Below, in pieces: positions 35,014 to 41,208 of a stretch of DNA of 64,000 nucleotides. The stretch comes from an uncultured Oscillospiraceae bacterium (GTDB lineage: Bacteria; Bacillota; Clostridia; Oscillospirales; Oscillospiraceae), in contig CANQFT010000006.1 of assembly GCA_947599925.1 (NCBI GenBank), forward strand, positions 24,482 to 88,481, given 5' to 3'. The notes under the pieces were generated by a model. The model was not told the DNA's origin, made no database searches, and saw nothing but the letters and a program-made list of their open reading frames with translations. The position numbers and the translations under genes are program-made. The stretch's first letter is position 1; the number at the start of each line of letters is the position of its first letter.

Positions 35014-35397
35014 TTACCGCTTGCGCCAGCTGATCAGCATATCTTCATCCTCTGCCTGCGTGGTCATCTCGGTCTCTGAGATCAGGGACACCGACATCTT
35101 AAAAACATATCCCCCGCCATAGTCCAGGGACAGGGTCTTGCCATCGTAGCTCCAGTCCCCGCTGATCACATCTCCCATGCTGGCCAGGTTAAAGGTGCCC
35201 TTGTTGGACAGATCCAGCCGCATATCGCCCTTGTCGAACCCATCGGATTCTTCGCCGATGATGCCATAGTAGGCGTCCCAGGTGCCCACCAGCTTTTCCT
35301 CCTGGCCGCTCTGGCCGCAGGCCGCCAGGCAGACCAGCAGGGTCAGCACCAGCGCGGCGGCGCCCAGCCGTTTTCCAACCTTCCAGATCCGTTTCAT
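35014..35397 (-). CDS. Small lipoprotein of unknown function
   Basis: 127 residues. Basic start and hydrophobic segment 11-26 followed by lipobox LVCLAAC (Cys27). The mature part (KLVGTWDAYYGI...GTFNLASMGDVISGDWSYDG) has the look of a small lipocalin-like or DUF5640-type beta barrel that appears beside zinc-ribbon proteins; this is a weak match. GGAGGAAAAGAGC precedes ATG. Confidence 0.8.
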   Translation of the reverse strand: MKRIWKVGKRLGAAALVLTLLVCLAACGQSGQEEKLVGTWDAYYGIIGEESDGFDKGDMRLDLSNKGTFNLASMGDVISGDWSYDGKTLSLDYGGGYVFKMSVSLISETEMTTQAEDEDMLISWRKR

Positions 35398-35417
35398 GCT
35401 CTTTTCCTCCGTTTTCT

Positions 35418-35759
35418 CTATATTTTCCCCAGCAGTTTTGCCAGGCCGATCACGACCCCACAGCACAGCCCGTAGCCGCACAAAAGGCCGGTGACCAGTC
35501 TTCTTGGATTGGTGGACTCCCGCCACCCCAGGGCCTGTACGCCCCAGTCCGCCAGCATCACCGCGCAGAACAGGGGCGCCACCCACAGCGGCGGGCGCAC
35601 CCACCGAACGCTGAGCAGTGCCGCCAGCTCCCCCAGGTATACCCCGGTACACCGGGCGCAGACAGGGAACTGCTTGCCCCGGAAGAAAAAGCTCCGCTCG
35701 GGCCGCTGGTGGCAGCCGGAGGCCCGGCCCAGGATCACACAGAAGCGGTAGCCGGTCAT
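35418..35759 (-). CDS. DUF2085 membrane protein
   Basis: 113 residues. Conserved DUF2085 core GCHQRPERSFFFRG...FPVCARCTGVYLG (about 15-43) with three Cys and one His, which looks like a metal site at the membrane surface, then two or three helices. Start overlaps the stop of the preceding zinc-ribbon gene (ATGA). Function of the family is unknown. Confidence 0.88.
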   Translation of the reverse strand: MTGYRFCVILGRASGCHQRPERSFFFRGKQFPVCARCTGVYLGELAALLSVRWVRPPLWVAPLFCAVMLADWGVQALGWRESTNPRRLVTGLLCGYGLCCGVVIGLAKLLGKI

Positions 35760-36490
35760 TGAGAGGCCATCTCGTCCAGAAAGTCAAAGATGAAATGCCC
35801 GCCCAGCCAGAGCAGCAGGACCATCCCGATCTCCGACAGGATCAGGATCTTGGGGATGGATGTGTTTGGGGGCAGGATCTCCGCCATGGGGTAGCCCAGC
35901 GCCTCCTCCACCTCTGTTGACACCATCCCATAGACCACCAGCGGGCTGAAGGCCCAGAGGACCGCGAAGATCCAGCTCCAGCCGTATACGAACATCCCAA
36001 AGGAGATGATCAGGCCGATGACGGCTGCACCGGTTCCATAGCTGCTGGCCAGGGCGACGGCCTTTTCCAGCCCGTCCTTTTGGGAGAGGTGCTGTTTGCC
36101 GCAGGAGCGGCAGACCCACACCACCTCGTTTTTGAGGTCGATCTTGCTTCTGCCTCCGCCCAGGCCGCACAACAGGCCCACCGGCCCCATCAGGCACATC
36201 CCGCAGCAGCCGTCGCTGATGCTGTACCCGCCGCCCCTGGCCTTGCCCGTGGTACGGCTGACCGGCTGGCAGTCCGTCCCGCCGCAGAAGGGGCACACCG
36301 GGTCCTGGTGTGTGCTCCCCGGCGCCGGCGCGGGGCCGTCCGGCGCGGGGCCGGGCACAGGGTCAGGCGCGGGCTCAGGCGCGGGCGGCCGCGGCTCCTC
36401 CGACGGGGCCGAGGCCGTCAGCGGTCCGCCGCATTTGCGGCAAAAATTTGCCTCCGGCGCGTTGCTCGCGCCGCAGTTTGGACAGTTCAT
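35756..36490 (-). CDS. Zinc-ribbon membrane protein
   Basis: 244 residues. N-terminal zinc ribbon CPNCG...CRKCG, a Pro/Ala linker (25-62), a second pair CPFCGG, a Gly/Cys-rich segment DGCCGMCLMGPVGLLCGLGGG and a third ribbon half CRSCG. Three membrane helices fill the C-terminal half. RBS GAGAGGGAGCGAG before ATG. Cotranscribed with the DUF2085, lipoprotein and double zinc-ribbon genes. Confidence 0.83.
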   Translation of the reverse strand: MNCPNCGASNAPEANFCRKCGGPLTASAPSEEPRPPAPEPAPDPVPGPAPDGPAPAPGSTHQDPVCPFCGGTDCQPVSRTTGKARGGGYSISDGCCGMCLMGPVGLLCGLGGGRSKIDLKNEVVWVCRSCGKQHLSQKDGLEKAVALASSYGTGAAVIGLIISFGMFVYGWSWIFAVLWAFSPLVVYGMVSTEVEEALGYPMAEILPPNTSIPKILILSEIGMVLLLWLGGHFIFDFLDEMASQ

Positions 36491-36536
36491 CTCGCTCCCT
36501 CTCTTTCTGGGTTCATCTGTGGCGACGCCGCAGACG

Positions 36537-36562
36537 CGCCCCTTTTTCTCTCAAAAGGGGCG
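36537..36562 (-). terminator. Hairpin between XRE gene and zinc-ribbon operon
   Basis: 10-bp stem CGCCCCTTTT / AAAAGGGGCG with a TCTCTC loop. Likely ends the XRE transcript; no long U-tract follows. Confidence 0.5.
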
Positions 36563-36620
36563 TTCAGGGCCCGGCAAAAAGCAGGTCAAGGTCGGCCGAC
36601 GGCTCCGCCGCCGGCGCGGG

Positions 36621-37040
36621 CTATTCCAGCACTTCGATGTTGTGGTCAAAGAGGAGCTCGTTGGCCTCCAAAATGCCCTGGCCCTGGCTGAAGGCGTAGA
36701 TCAACAGCGCGTCCCTGGGGTCCCGCGGGTACAGCTCCCGGTAGCCCGCCTGCTTCAGCAGGGTCTGGACCTCTTCCGCGTCCAGCCCCAGGCCAAAGGC
36801 CAGAGCGATCACCTTGTCCCGGGAGGGGAACTTCCGGCCCAGGAAGATCTGGTAGACGTAGGCCCGGTTCAGGTTGGAACGGCGCACCACATCCGCCTTG
36901 GTCAGCTGTTTGCGGTCGAGCCAGTCCTTCAGATACTCCGGCAGGCTGTCCACCTGCATCTCCGAGCTGTTTTTCTCCAGGTAGACCAGAATATCATCGG
37001 AGGTCTTGATCTCGTGGACCAGCTCGTCGGTGGTTTTCAT
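36621..37040 (-). CDS. XRE-family helix-turn-helix regulator
   Basis: 139 residues. A Cro/C1-type HTH lies at about 40-95 (LKDWLDRKQLTKADVVRRSN, then LNRAYVYQIFLGRKFPSRDK); the C-terminus is short and helical. GAGGTGAT lies 4 bp before the ATG at 37040, so this start is preferred over ATG codons at 37046 and 37049. A 7-3-7 inverted repeat upstream (37086-37102) may be its operator. It stands between the kinase gene and the zinc-ribbon genes. Confidence 0.88.
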   Translation of the reverse strand: MKTTDELVHEIKTSDDILVYLEKNSSEMQVDSLPEYLKDWLDRKQLTKADVVRRSNLNRAYVYQIFLGRKFPSRDKVIALAFGLGLDAEEVQTLLKQAGYRELYPRDPRDALLIYAFSQGQGILEANELLFDHNIEVLE

Positions 37041-37085
37041 CCCCATCACCTCGCCCCCATTTTAACGGCATTTGAACAGGAATTG

Positions 37086-37102
37086 GTTAGCCAGCGGCTA
37101 AC
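37086..37102. promoter_or_regulatory. Inverted repeat upstream of the XRE gene, candidate operator
   Basis: GTTAGCC-AGC-GGCTAAC, perfect. It covers the place where a -35 box would pair with the TAAAAT at 37059-37064 (minus strand). Confidence 0.5.
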
Positions 37103-37173
37103 TCTTTCGTTTTTTCGTCCGTGGCCCATTCCCAAGGGGCCGTCCGGCCCGTTCCAAAGCCGCCGGCGGTCTC

Positions 37174-38346
37174 TTAGAAGATGGGGGTGTCGAACACGTC
37201 CAGGTCGTAGAGGGCCCGCACCGCCGGGCCGTACCGCTCCGGCGACGCCTGGCACGCCTGAGGGTCGATCAGAGGAGTGACCGAGCCGTCCCGCGCCGCC
37301 GCGCACAGCCCCAAAAACCGCTCGTAGCGGTACTCTCCGGTGTAGACGCTGTAACGCACCTCAAAGACGCCGAAGAGGGCGCCGTCCGCCTCGTCCAGAT
37401 ACCCGGTGTAGATCACGCCCTTGTCCGGGTAGGCCGCCTGGACCCGCGCCGTCTGGCGGGAGACGTCTCCGGTGTACCGCCGCCCCACCATCCGGTCGGT
37501 CTTGAGCTTGTCCACGTCCAGCCCCTGGAACACGCGGGTCCGCTCCAGCCACGCCGTCTCGAAGATGGCCCCGTGGAGCACCTCCCGGAACTCCGCGTCG
37601 GTGGCGATGCCGTAGCCGATGATGGCGAGGTAGTAGAGCTGCTGGGCGAGGATGAGGAACAAAACGGGCCGCAGCAGCCACCGCCGCGCCCGCCCCAGCC
37701 AGACGGCCCGGCGGATCTGGCCCGCCGAGCGGTAGCGGTCCTTGGGGTCCAGGGCGGTACACTTCCGCAGGAGTTTTTTCCACCGCCGCTTCCGGGCCAG
37801 TGGGCCCAGCAGTTGGCGGAAGGTGACTCCCAGAGCGTAGATGTCCGCTCTGGCGTCGGTCTGGGCAAAGCCGTACTGCTCCGGCGGGGCGTAGCCCCTG
37901 GTGCCCAGCAGACGGGTGTCCTGGTCGGCCTGGGGCCGCTCCTCCCGCGCGGCGTCGAAGTCGATGAGCCGCAGATGGCCGTCGGCGGCCAGCATCAGGT
38001 TGGAGGGCTTGATGTCCCGGTGGAGGATGCCCTGGCCGTGGAGGAAGGTCAGCACGTCGCACAGCTCCAGCAGAAGCCGGGTCAGCTGCCGCTGGCTGAG
38101 ACTGATCTTGTCCAGCGTGGCCCCCTCTATGTACTCCTCCAGAATGACCGTTCTGTCTGGTTCCAGTGTCACCTCTCCGATCTGGGGCAGATAGGGATGG
38201 GAGAGAGTTTGAAGCTGGGCGTATACCGGGTATTGGCCCCGAAGCTCCTTGCGGACAGACTTCGCGCCTGTCCGCGGATCCAGCATCAGTGCGACCCGGC
38301 TGCGCTCCGACTGGCGCAGGATCTGAATTTCCTCCAGCAAGTTCAC
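37174..38346 (-). CDS. Membrane Ser/Thr protein kinase
   Basis: About 390 residues. The N-lobe lacks a clear glycine loop (LRQSERSRVALMLDPRTG), then SVRKEL, HRDIKPSNLML (catalytic loop), DFDAAREE in place of DFG, and GTRGYAPPEQYG. A C-lobe of the PknB type ends near 245; one or two membrane helices (LLRPVLFLILAQQLYYLAII) separate it from an extracellular ~110-residue domain. GTG start chosen 17 bp past a promoter -10 (TACACT); a TTG two codons later is also possible. Substrate unknown; the XRE and zinc-ribbon genes downstream are candidates by position only. Confidence 0.85.
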   Translation of the reverse strand: MNLLEEIQILRQSERSRVALMLDPRTGAKSVRKELRGQYPVYAQLQTLSHPYLPQIGEVTLEPDRTVILEEYIEGATLDKISLSQRQLTRLLLELCDVLTFLHGQGILHRDIKPSNLMLAADGHLRLIDFDAAREERPQADQDTRLLGTRGYAPPEQYGFAQTDARADIYALGVTFRQLLGPLARKRRWKKLLRKCTALDPKDRYRSAGQIRRAVWLGRARRWLLRPVLFLILAQQLYYLAIIGYGIATDAEFREVLHGAIFETAWLERTRVFQGLDVDKLKTDRMVGRRYTGDVSRQTARVQAAYPDKGVIYTGYLDEADGALFGVFEVRYSVYTGEYRYERFLGLCAAARDGSVTPLIDPQACQASPERYGPAVRALYDLDVFDTPIF

Positions 38347-38362
38347 CACCCCCGTTCGCACC

Positions 38363-38391
38363 ACAGTGTACCACATCCGGCCAAAAAGCGC
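38363..38391 (-). promoter_or_regulatory. Promoter of the kinase gene
   Basis: Minus strand TTGCGC, 17 bp, TACACT with TGTGG before the -10. Position approximate to one or two bases. Confidence 0.55.
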
Positions 38392-38530
38392 AAAAAAAGA
38401 AGCGGCTGACCGCTTCTTTTTGCGTTTTGATGAAAGGTGCTGGGGTCCTGACCGCTCCTGGACCAGCGCCTGGGCGTCTACATAGCGCTTCGCGGGGCCT
38501 CGTATTGTCGGCGCCGCCGGAAAACAAACA

Positions 38531-38554
38531 GCCCGCCAAGGAATCTTGGCGGGC
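38531..38554 (-). terminator. Terminator of tRNA-Thr
   Basis: 10-bp stem GCCCGCCAAG / CTTGGCGGGC with a 4-base loop; TGTTTGTTTT follows on the minus strand. Confidence 0.85.
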
Positions 38555-38558
38555 CGCA

Positions 38559-38634
38559 TGGAGCTAGTGGGGTGACTCGAACACCTGACCTGCTGATTAC
38601 GAATCAGCTGCTCTACCGGCTGAGCTACACTAGC
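38559..38634 (-). tRNA. tRNA-Thr (anticodon CGT)
   Basis: 76 bases with encoded CCA. Acceptor stem GCTAGTG / CACTAGC is fully paired, anticodon loop is TTCGTAA between GCTGA and TCAGC, and the T arm contains GTTCGAGTC. Reads ACG codons. Confidence 0.96.
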
Positions 38635-38728
38635 GTCTCATAAGGCCCGGCTTTCCGCCGGGTCCTGTTTGTCAGTTCGCCGCGTTTTGCGCCCTTTTGC
38701 AAACGCTGTCCTGAACTGTCGCCCACGT

Positions 38729-38757
38729 ACTATACCACATTTTTTGGCCAGCGTCAA
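38729..38757 (-). promoter_or_regulatory. Promoter of tRNA-Thr
   Basis: Minus strand TTGACG, 17 bp, TATAGT preceded by TGTGG, about 95 bp upstream of the tRNA. Confidence 0.8.
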
Positions 38758-38767
38758 GAGCGGTTGT

Positions 38768-38797
38768 TGCATACTTTTTTCCATCTATGCTATACTA
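38768..38797 (+). promoter_or_regulatory. Promoter of the eutT-eutN module
   Basis: TTGCAT, 18 bp, TATACT, with TGC before the -10 hexamer (extended -10). Confidence 0.65.
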
Positions 38798-38845
38798 CAC
38801 ACAAAAGACTGCGCGGGAAAGACCGCGGGGGAGGGGGCCGATGGC

Positions 38846-39412
38846 GTGGAAAAAAAGCCCGTATACAAGGGTCTGGGCGGCAGACGCTTTGCCCAAAAGC
38901 CGGAGGACTGGACCCATCTGAATGGCGACATACTGGTGCCCAAGGACCATCCCCGCATTCGCTTCCGCGGGCAGATGGACCTGCTGGAAGCCAGGGTGGT
39001 GCGGGTCCAGGCGGAGCTGGCGGAGCGCCACGCGCCGGAGGCGCTGGTGGGCGATCTGGAGAGCGTGGTGGAGCTGTGCCGCCAGATCATCCGCGGCGAG
39101 GTGCTGGACGCGGCCCTGCCCACAGGGGACATCATCGGCCTGTCGCCCCAGGAGCTGCGGCGGCAGTCCCACGACCCCCAAGGGGTGTTCGGCGTGGAGT
39201 ATATGAAGCCGCCCAGCCATACCCTGGGCTTTGTCTACGCCGCCCTCAACGAGCTGCGGGCCCAGGCGAGGGTGGCGGAGACGGCGGCGGTGGCCGCCTT
39301 TTCGGGCCGGCCCACGGAGGTCCAGCGGGACATTCTGCGGACCATGAACCGCCTGTCCAGCGCCTTCCACATCCTCATGTGCCGGGTCCTCAGCGGCTAC
39401 TATGACCGCTGA
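38846..39412 (+). CDS. eutT: EutT-like cobalamin adenosyltransferase, short form
   Basis: 188 residues. The core matches EutT ATP:cob(I)alamin adenosyltransferase: HLNGDILVPKDHPRIRFRG, EVLDAALP, IIGLSPQELRRQSHDPQGVFG and DILRTMNRLSSAFHILMCRV. Enteric EutT is ~267 residues; the N-terminal part with LTPxAR and the HX11CCX2C metal motif is absent here, and upstream DNA is promoter, so this is a naturally short gene. GTG start with GGAGGGGG about 10 bp upstream; the ATG at 38841 is out of frame. Makes adenosylcobalamin, the cofactor of ethanolamine or diol lyases, none of which is in this window. Confidence 0.82.
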   Translation: MEKKPVYKGLGGRRFAQKPEDWTHLNGDILVPKDHPRIRFRGQMDLLEARVVRVQAELAERHAPEALVGDLESVVELCRQIIRGEVLDAALPTGDIIGLSPQELRRQSHDPQGVFGVEYMKPPSHTLGFVYAALNELRAQARVAETAAVAAFSGRPTEVQRDILRTMNRLSSAFHILMCRVLSGYYDR

Positions 39413-39827
39413 GGGCGGTCTGGCTCTGCTGGACGAGCCGGGAGAGCCCCTGGGCGCCTATCTGCGGAGGGCGCTGGAGGCGGAGGGACTGCTGGGCGAC
39501 GGCAGGGACGGCCTGGTGTTGCCGGTGCTGACCGGGCAGCTGATCTGCCAGGTCTACGCCGGGGTCTGCACCGGCGACCCGGCCCGGCGGGTCCTGGAGG
39601 CGCTGTTGGCGGGCAGGCCGGTGTGGACCGTCCAGGAGGGCCTGTCCCAGCTGGGGACCGGGGCCTTGGGCCGACTGGTCCGGGAACGGCTGTATACGTT
39701 GCGGCGAGCGGGACTGCGGATCTGTCCGCTGGGCCGCTTGGCGCCGCTGGCGGCGGAGGAAAGGGAGAGAGGGTATGGAGCTGGGCCGGGTCCGCGGTTC
39801 GGTTTGGTGCACCAAAAAATCCGGTGA
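39402..39827 (+). CDS. Microcompartment-associated protein of unknown function
   Basis: 141 residues; overlaps eutT by 11 bp and eutN by 53 bp. The core LVLPVLTGQLICQVYAGVCT...LEALLAGRPVWTVQEGL recalls the hypothetical ethanolamine-utilisation proteins (TIGR02536-like, flavoprotein-fold look) seen in other microcompartment loci, judged from memory only. It is shorter than those relatives. Tight overlaps on both sides support a real gene translated as part of a three-gene unit. Confidence 0.6.
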   Translation: MTAEGGLALLDEPGEPLGAYLRRALEAEGLLGDGRDGLVLPVLTGQLICQVYAGVCTGDPARRVLEALLAGRPVWTVQEGLSQLGTGALGRLVRERLYTLRRAGLRICPLGRLAPLAAEERERGYGAGPGPRFGLVHQKIR

Positions 39828-40041
39828 GATGGCCGGTTGCAAACTCCTGCTGGTGGAGGGCTGGGACCCGTTGGCCCAGAGCTCCGGCGGCAAACTGCGG
39901 GTGTGCGCCGACGTCATCGGCGCGGGCGTGGGCGAGGGCGTGCTGGTGGTCACGGGCACCGCGGCCCGCCGGGCCATCGGCGCGGAGAGGGCGCCGGTGG
40001 ACGCGGCGGTGGTGGCCATCGTGGACGGGCTGGAGGTTTGA
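39775..40041 (+). CDS. eutN: EutN/CcmL-family microcompartment vertex protein
   Basis: 88 residues, whole-length match to the pentameric shell vertex family: MELGRVRGSVWCTKKSGEMA, GCKLLLVEG, CADVIGAGVGEGVLVVTGTAAR and DAAVVAIVD. GGAGGAAAGGGAGAG precedes the ATG. Such proteins cap the corners of polyhedral shells made of hexameric BMC proteins, but no hexamer gene or signature enzyme is present here. The next gene is convergent, 6 bp away. Confidence 0.92.
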   Translation: MELGRVRGSVWCTKKSGEMAGCKLLLVEGWDPLAQSSGGKLRVCADVIGAGVGEGVLVVTGTAARRAIGAERAPVDAAVVAIVDGLEV

Positions 40042-40047
40042 CGCGCT

Positions 40048-40260
40048 TTACAGCTGTTCCAGCGCCTGGATGGTGTCGGTCAGGGTCCGCTGGGGCAAAA
40101 AGCCGCCGATCAGGGCGACGAGCTGCTCCAGAGTGACCGACTTGGCCGATGGGGAGAACTGCTTGCGAAAGACGAGGGGAAATTTTTTCCGCAGAAGTTC
40201 CCGGGCGCCGGGGTAAGCCAAAATTTCCCCGATGGTGATCTGCTGATTTCGTAGATCCAA
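40048..40260 (-). CDS. Small protein, DUF1858-like
   Basis: 70 residues from TTG (AAAGGA 10 bp upstream); a GTG three codons earlier at 40269 is the alternative. ITIGEILAYPGARELLRKKF resembles the start of DUF1858 domains, but the usual cysteine is missing. Predicted all-helical. Convergent with eutN with no terminator between. Function unknown. Confidence 0.65.
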   Translation of the reverse strand: MDLRNQQITIGEILAYPGARELLRKKFPLVFRKQFSPSAKSVTLEQLVALIGGFLPQRTLTDTIQALEQL

Positions 40261-40390
40261 AGATACCACATCCTTTCAGACCATTGTATGCGCCAAGAGC
40301 CCGGCGGATTCAGAGAGTTGACGGGTATAGCCCGCCTCTGGACAGCGCATACTACCCTCGCGTAAAAGCGCGAAAGGAGATGTGGTTTCC

Positions 40391-40582
40391 ATGAACTGCA
40401 ACGTCAATGAATCCATCCAGTGCTCCGTCACCAGCTGCGCCCACCACTGCGGCGACAGGAACTACTGCTCGCTGAAAACCATCAAGGTGGGTTGCTGTGA
40501 TCCCGCCGTGGCCCAGTGCGACCAGACCCAGTGCGCCTCTTTCGACCTGGGCGCCAACGGGACCAGCTGCCGCAAGGACTGA
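40391..40582 (+). CDS. DUF1540-type small cysteine-rich protein
   Basis: 63 residues with eight Cys and two adjacent His: SIQCSVTSCAHHC...YCSLKTIKVG...CASF. The pattern IxCxVxxCxxxxxxxxCxLxxIxVG is the DUF1540 signature, probably a small metal-binding protein. AAAGGAGATG lies 10 bp before the ATG. Followed by a strong terminator. Confidence 0.85.
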   Translation: MNCNVNESIQCSVTSCAHHCGDRNYCSLKTIKVGCCDPAVAQCDQTQCASFDLGANGTSCRKD

Positions 40583-40592
40583 GCAAGCAGTC

Positions 40593-40631
40593 AAAAAAGA
40601 GCGTGGAGCCCCTGGGCTCCACGCTCTTTTT
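40593..40631 (+). terminator. Terminator after the DUF1540 gene
   Basis: Stem AAAAGAGCGTGGAGCC / GGCTCCACGCTCTTTT, loop CCTG-like, then further T-runs. Confidence 0.9.
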
Positions 40632-40643
40632 GACTGTTTTTTT

Positions 40644-40693
40644 GCGGCCCGCCGCAGCGCACGACCCGGCCGCAGGGCGTCCGGGCGCACGTT
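40644..40693 (+). repeat. Intergenic repeat module C (copy 2)
   Basis: Begins GCGGCCCGCCGCAGCGCACG, as at 20188; the middle is diverged but the end GCACGTTT is kept. Confidence 0.75.
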
Positions 40694-40709
40694 TGCGGGC
40701 CGAGATGTA

Positions 40710-40740
40710 TTTTTTGCCAGGCGCGTGTCCTGGCAAAAAA
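40710..40740. repeat. Hairpin between repeat modules
   Basis: TTTTTTGCCAGG / CCTGGCAAAAAA, perfect 12-bp stem with a 7-base loop. Could terminate in either direction. Confidence 0.65.
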
Positions 40741-40752
40741 TTTTTATGTGTC

Positions 40753-40789
40753 TTTCGCGCCATTCGGCGCGAAACTCTGCGAGGCTTTT
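40753..40789 (-). repeat. Intergenic repeat module A (copy 4, inverted)
   Basis: Minus strand AAAAGCCTCGCAGAGTTTCG followed by CGCCGAATGGCGCGAAA. After it the minus strand reads GACACATAAAAATTTTTT, close to the tail of the copy at 62240. Confidence 0.8.
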
Positions 40790-40800
40790 TGGGCAGGAGA

Positions 40801-40830
40801 TCAGGGACCTGCCCGCGGGCAGGTCCCTGA
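40801..40830. repeat. Perfect 30-base palindrome
   Basis: TCAGGGACCTGCCCG joined to its exact complement with no loop. Sits 9 bp past the stop of the minus-strand gene and may end that transcript. Confidence 0.7.
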
Positions 40831-40838
40831 TCGTGTTT

Positions 40839-41102
40839 TCAGCCCTTCTGCTGGGCCAGATACGCGGCAGTCAGGGCGTTCAGCGCGCCCAAAATATCAA
40901 ACAGCAGCTTGTTTTGGCACGTCAAAAGGGCCTCCGCTTCCCTCCAGTGACAGCAGCAACCGCCGCCGCTCTCCGCCGTCTGGCAGTCGCCGGCGTCAAC
41001 GCGGGCGGTGGGCATATCCTCCAGCGCCTGGCGGCGCTGGAGCCAGGCGACCTGGCAGCTGGGAGCTTGGTCTTGGGCGCGGGTACAGGTTTTCTCAGCC
41101 AT
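40839..41102 (-). CDS. Small cysteine-rich protein of unknown function
   Basis: 87 residues with seven Cys, including GGGCCCHW near residue 50, and a helical C-terminus (KLLFDILGALNALTAAYLAQ). GGAGGG lies 4-7 bp upstream of two tandem ATG codons. No recognised domain. It is divergent from the ABC transporter that follows. Confidence 0.65.
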   Translation of the reverse strand: MAEKTCTRAQDQAPSCQVAWLQRRQALEDMPTARVDAGDCQTAESGGGCCCHWREAEALLTCQNKLLFDILGALNALTAAYLAQQKG

Positions 41103-41138
41103 CATGCAACCCTCCTCGCCCCATCTTATGCGTCGGGC

Positions 41139-41167
41139 TTGACAAATGTCCGGCAAGGGGCTATTCT
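41139..41167 (+). promoter_or_regulatory. Promoter of the NMT1-type ABC operon
   Basis: TTGACA, 17 bp, TATTCT, 42 bp before the lipoprotein ATG. No riboswitch-like leader fits in this space. Confidence 0.8.
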
Positions 41168-41208
41168 TAACAGGAATGATTTTCAATATTTGCAAGGAGG
41201 GTCCCCCA

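Noticed and set aside
35756-36490. Zinc-ribbon gene as part of a toxin or secretion system
   Set aside because: No toxin, immunity or secretion-system domain is visible in it or in its neighbours; only ribbons and membrane helices.
38841-38960. ATG at 38841 as start of the eutT gene
   Set aside because: It opens a different frame without EutT similarity; the GTG at 38846 gives the conserved protein.
41103-41208. TPP or other riboswitch before the NMT1-type ABC operon
   Set aside because: The promoter is 42 bp from the start codon, which leaves no room for an aptamer.
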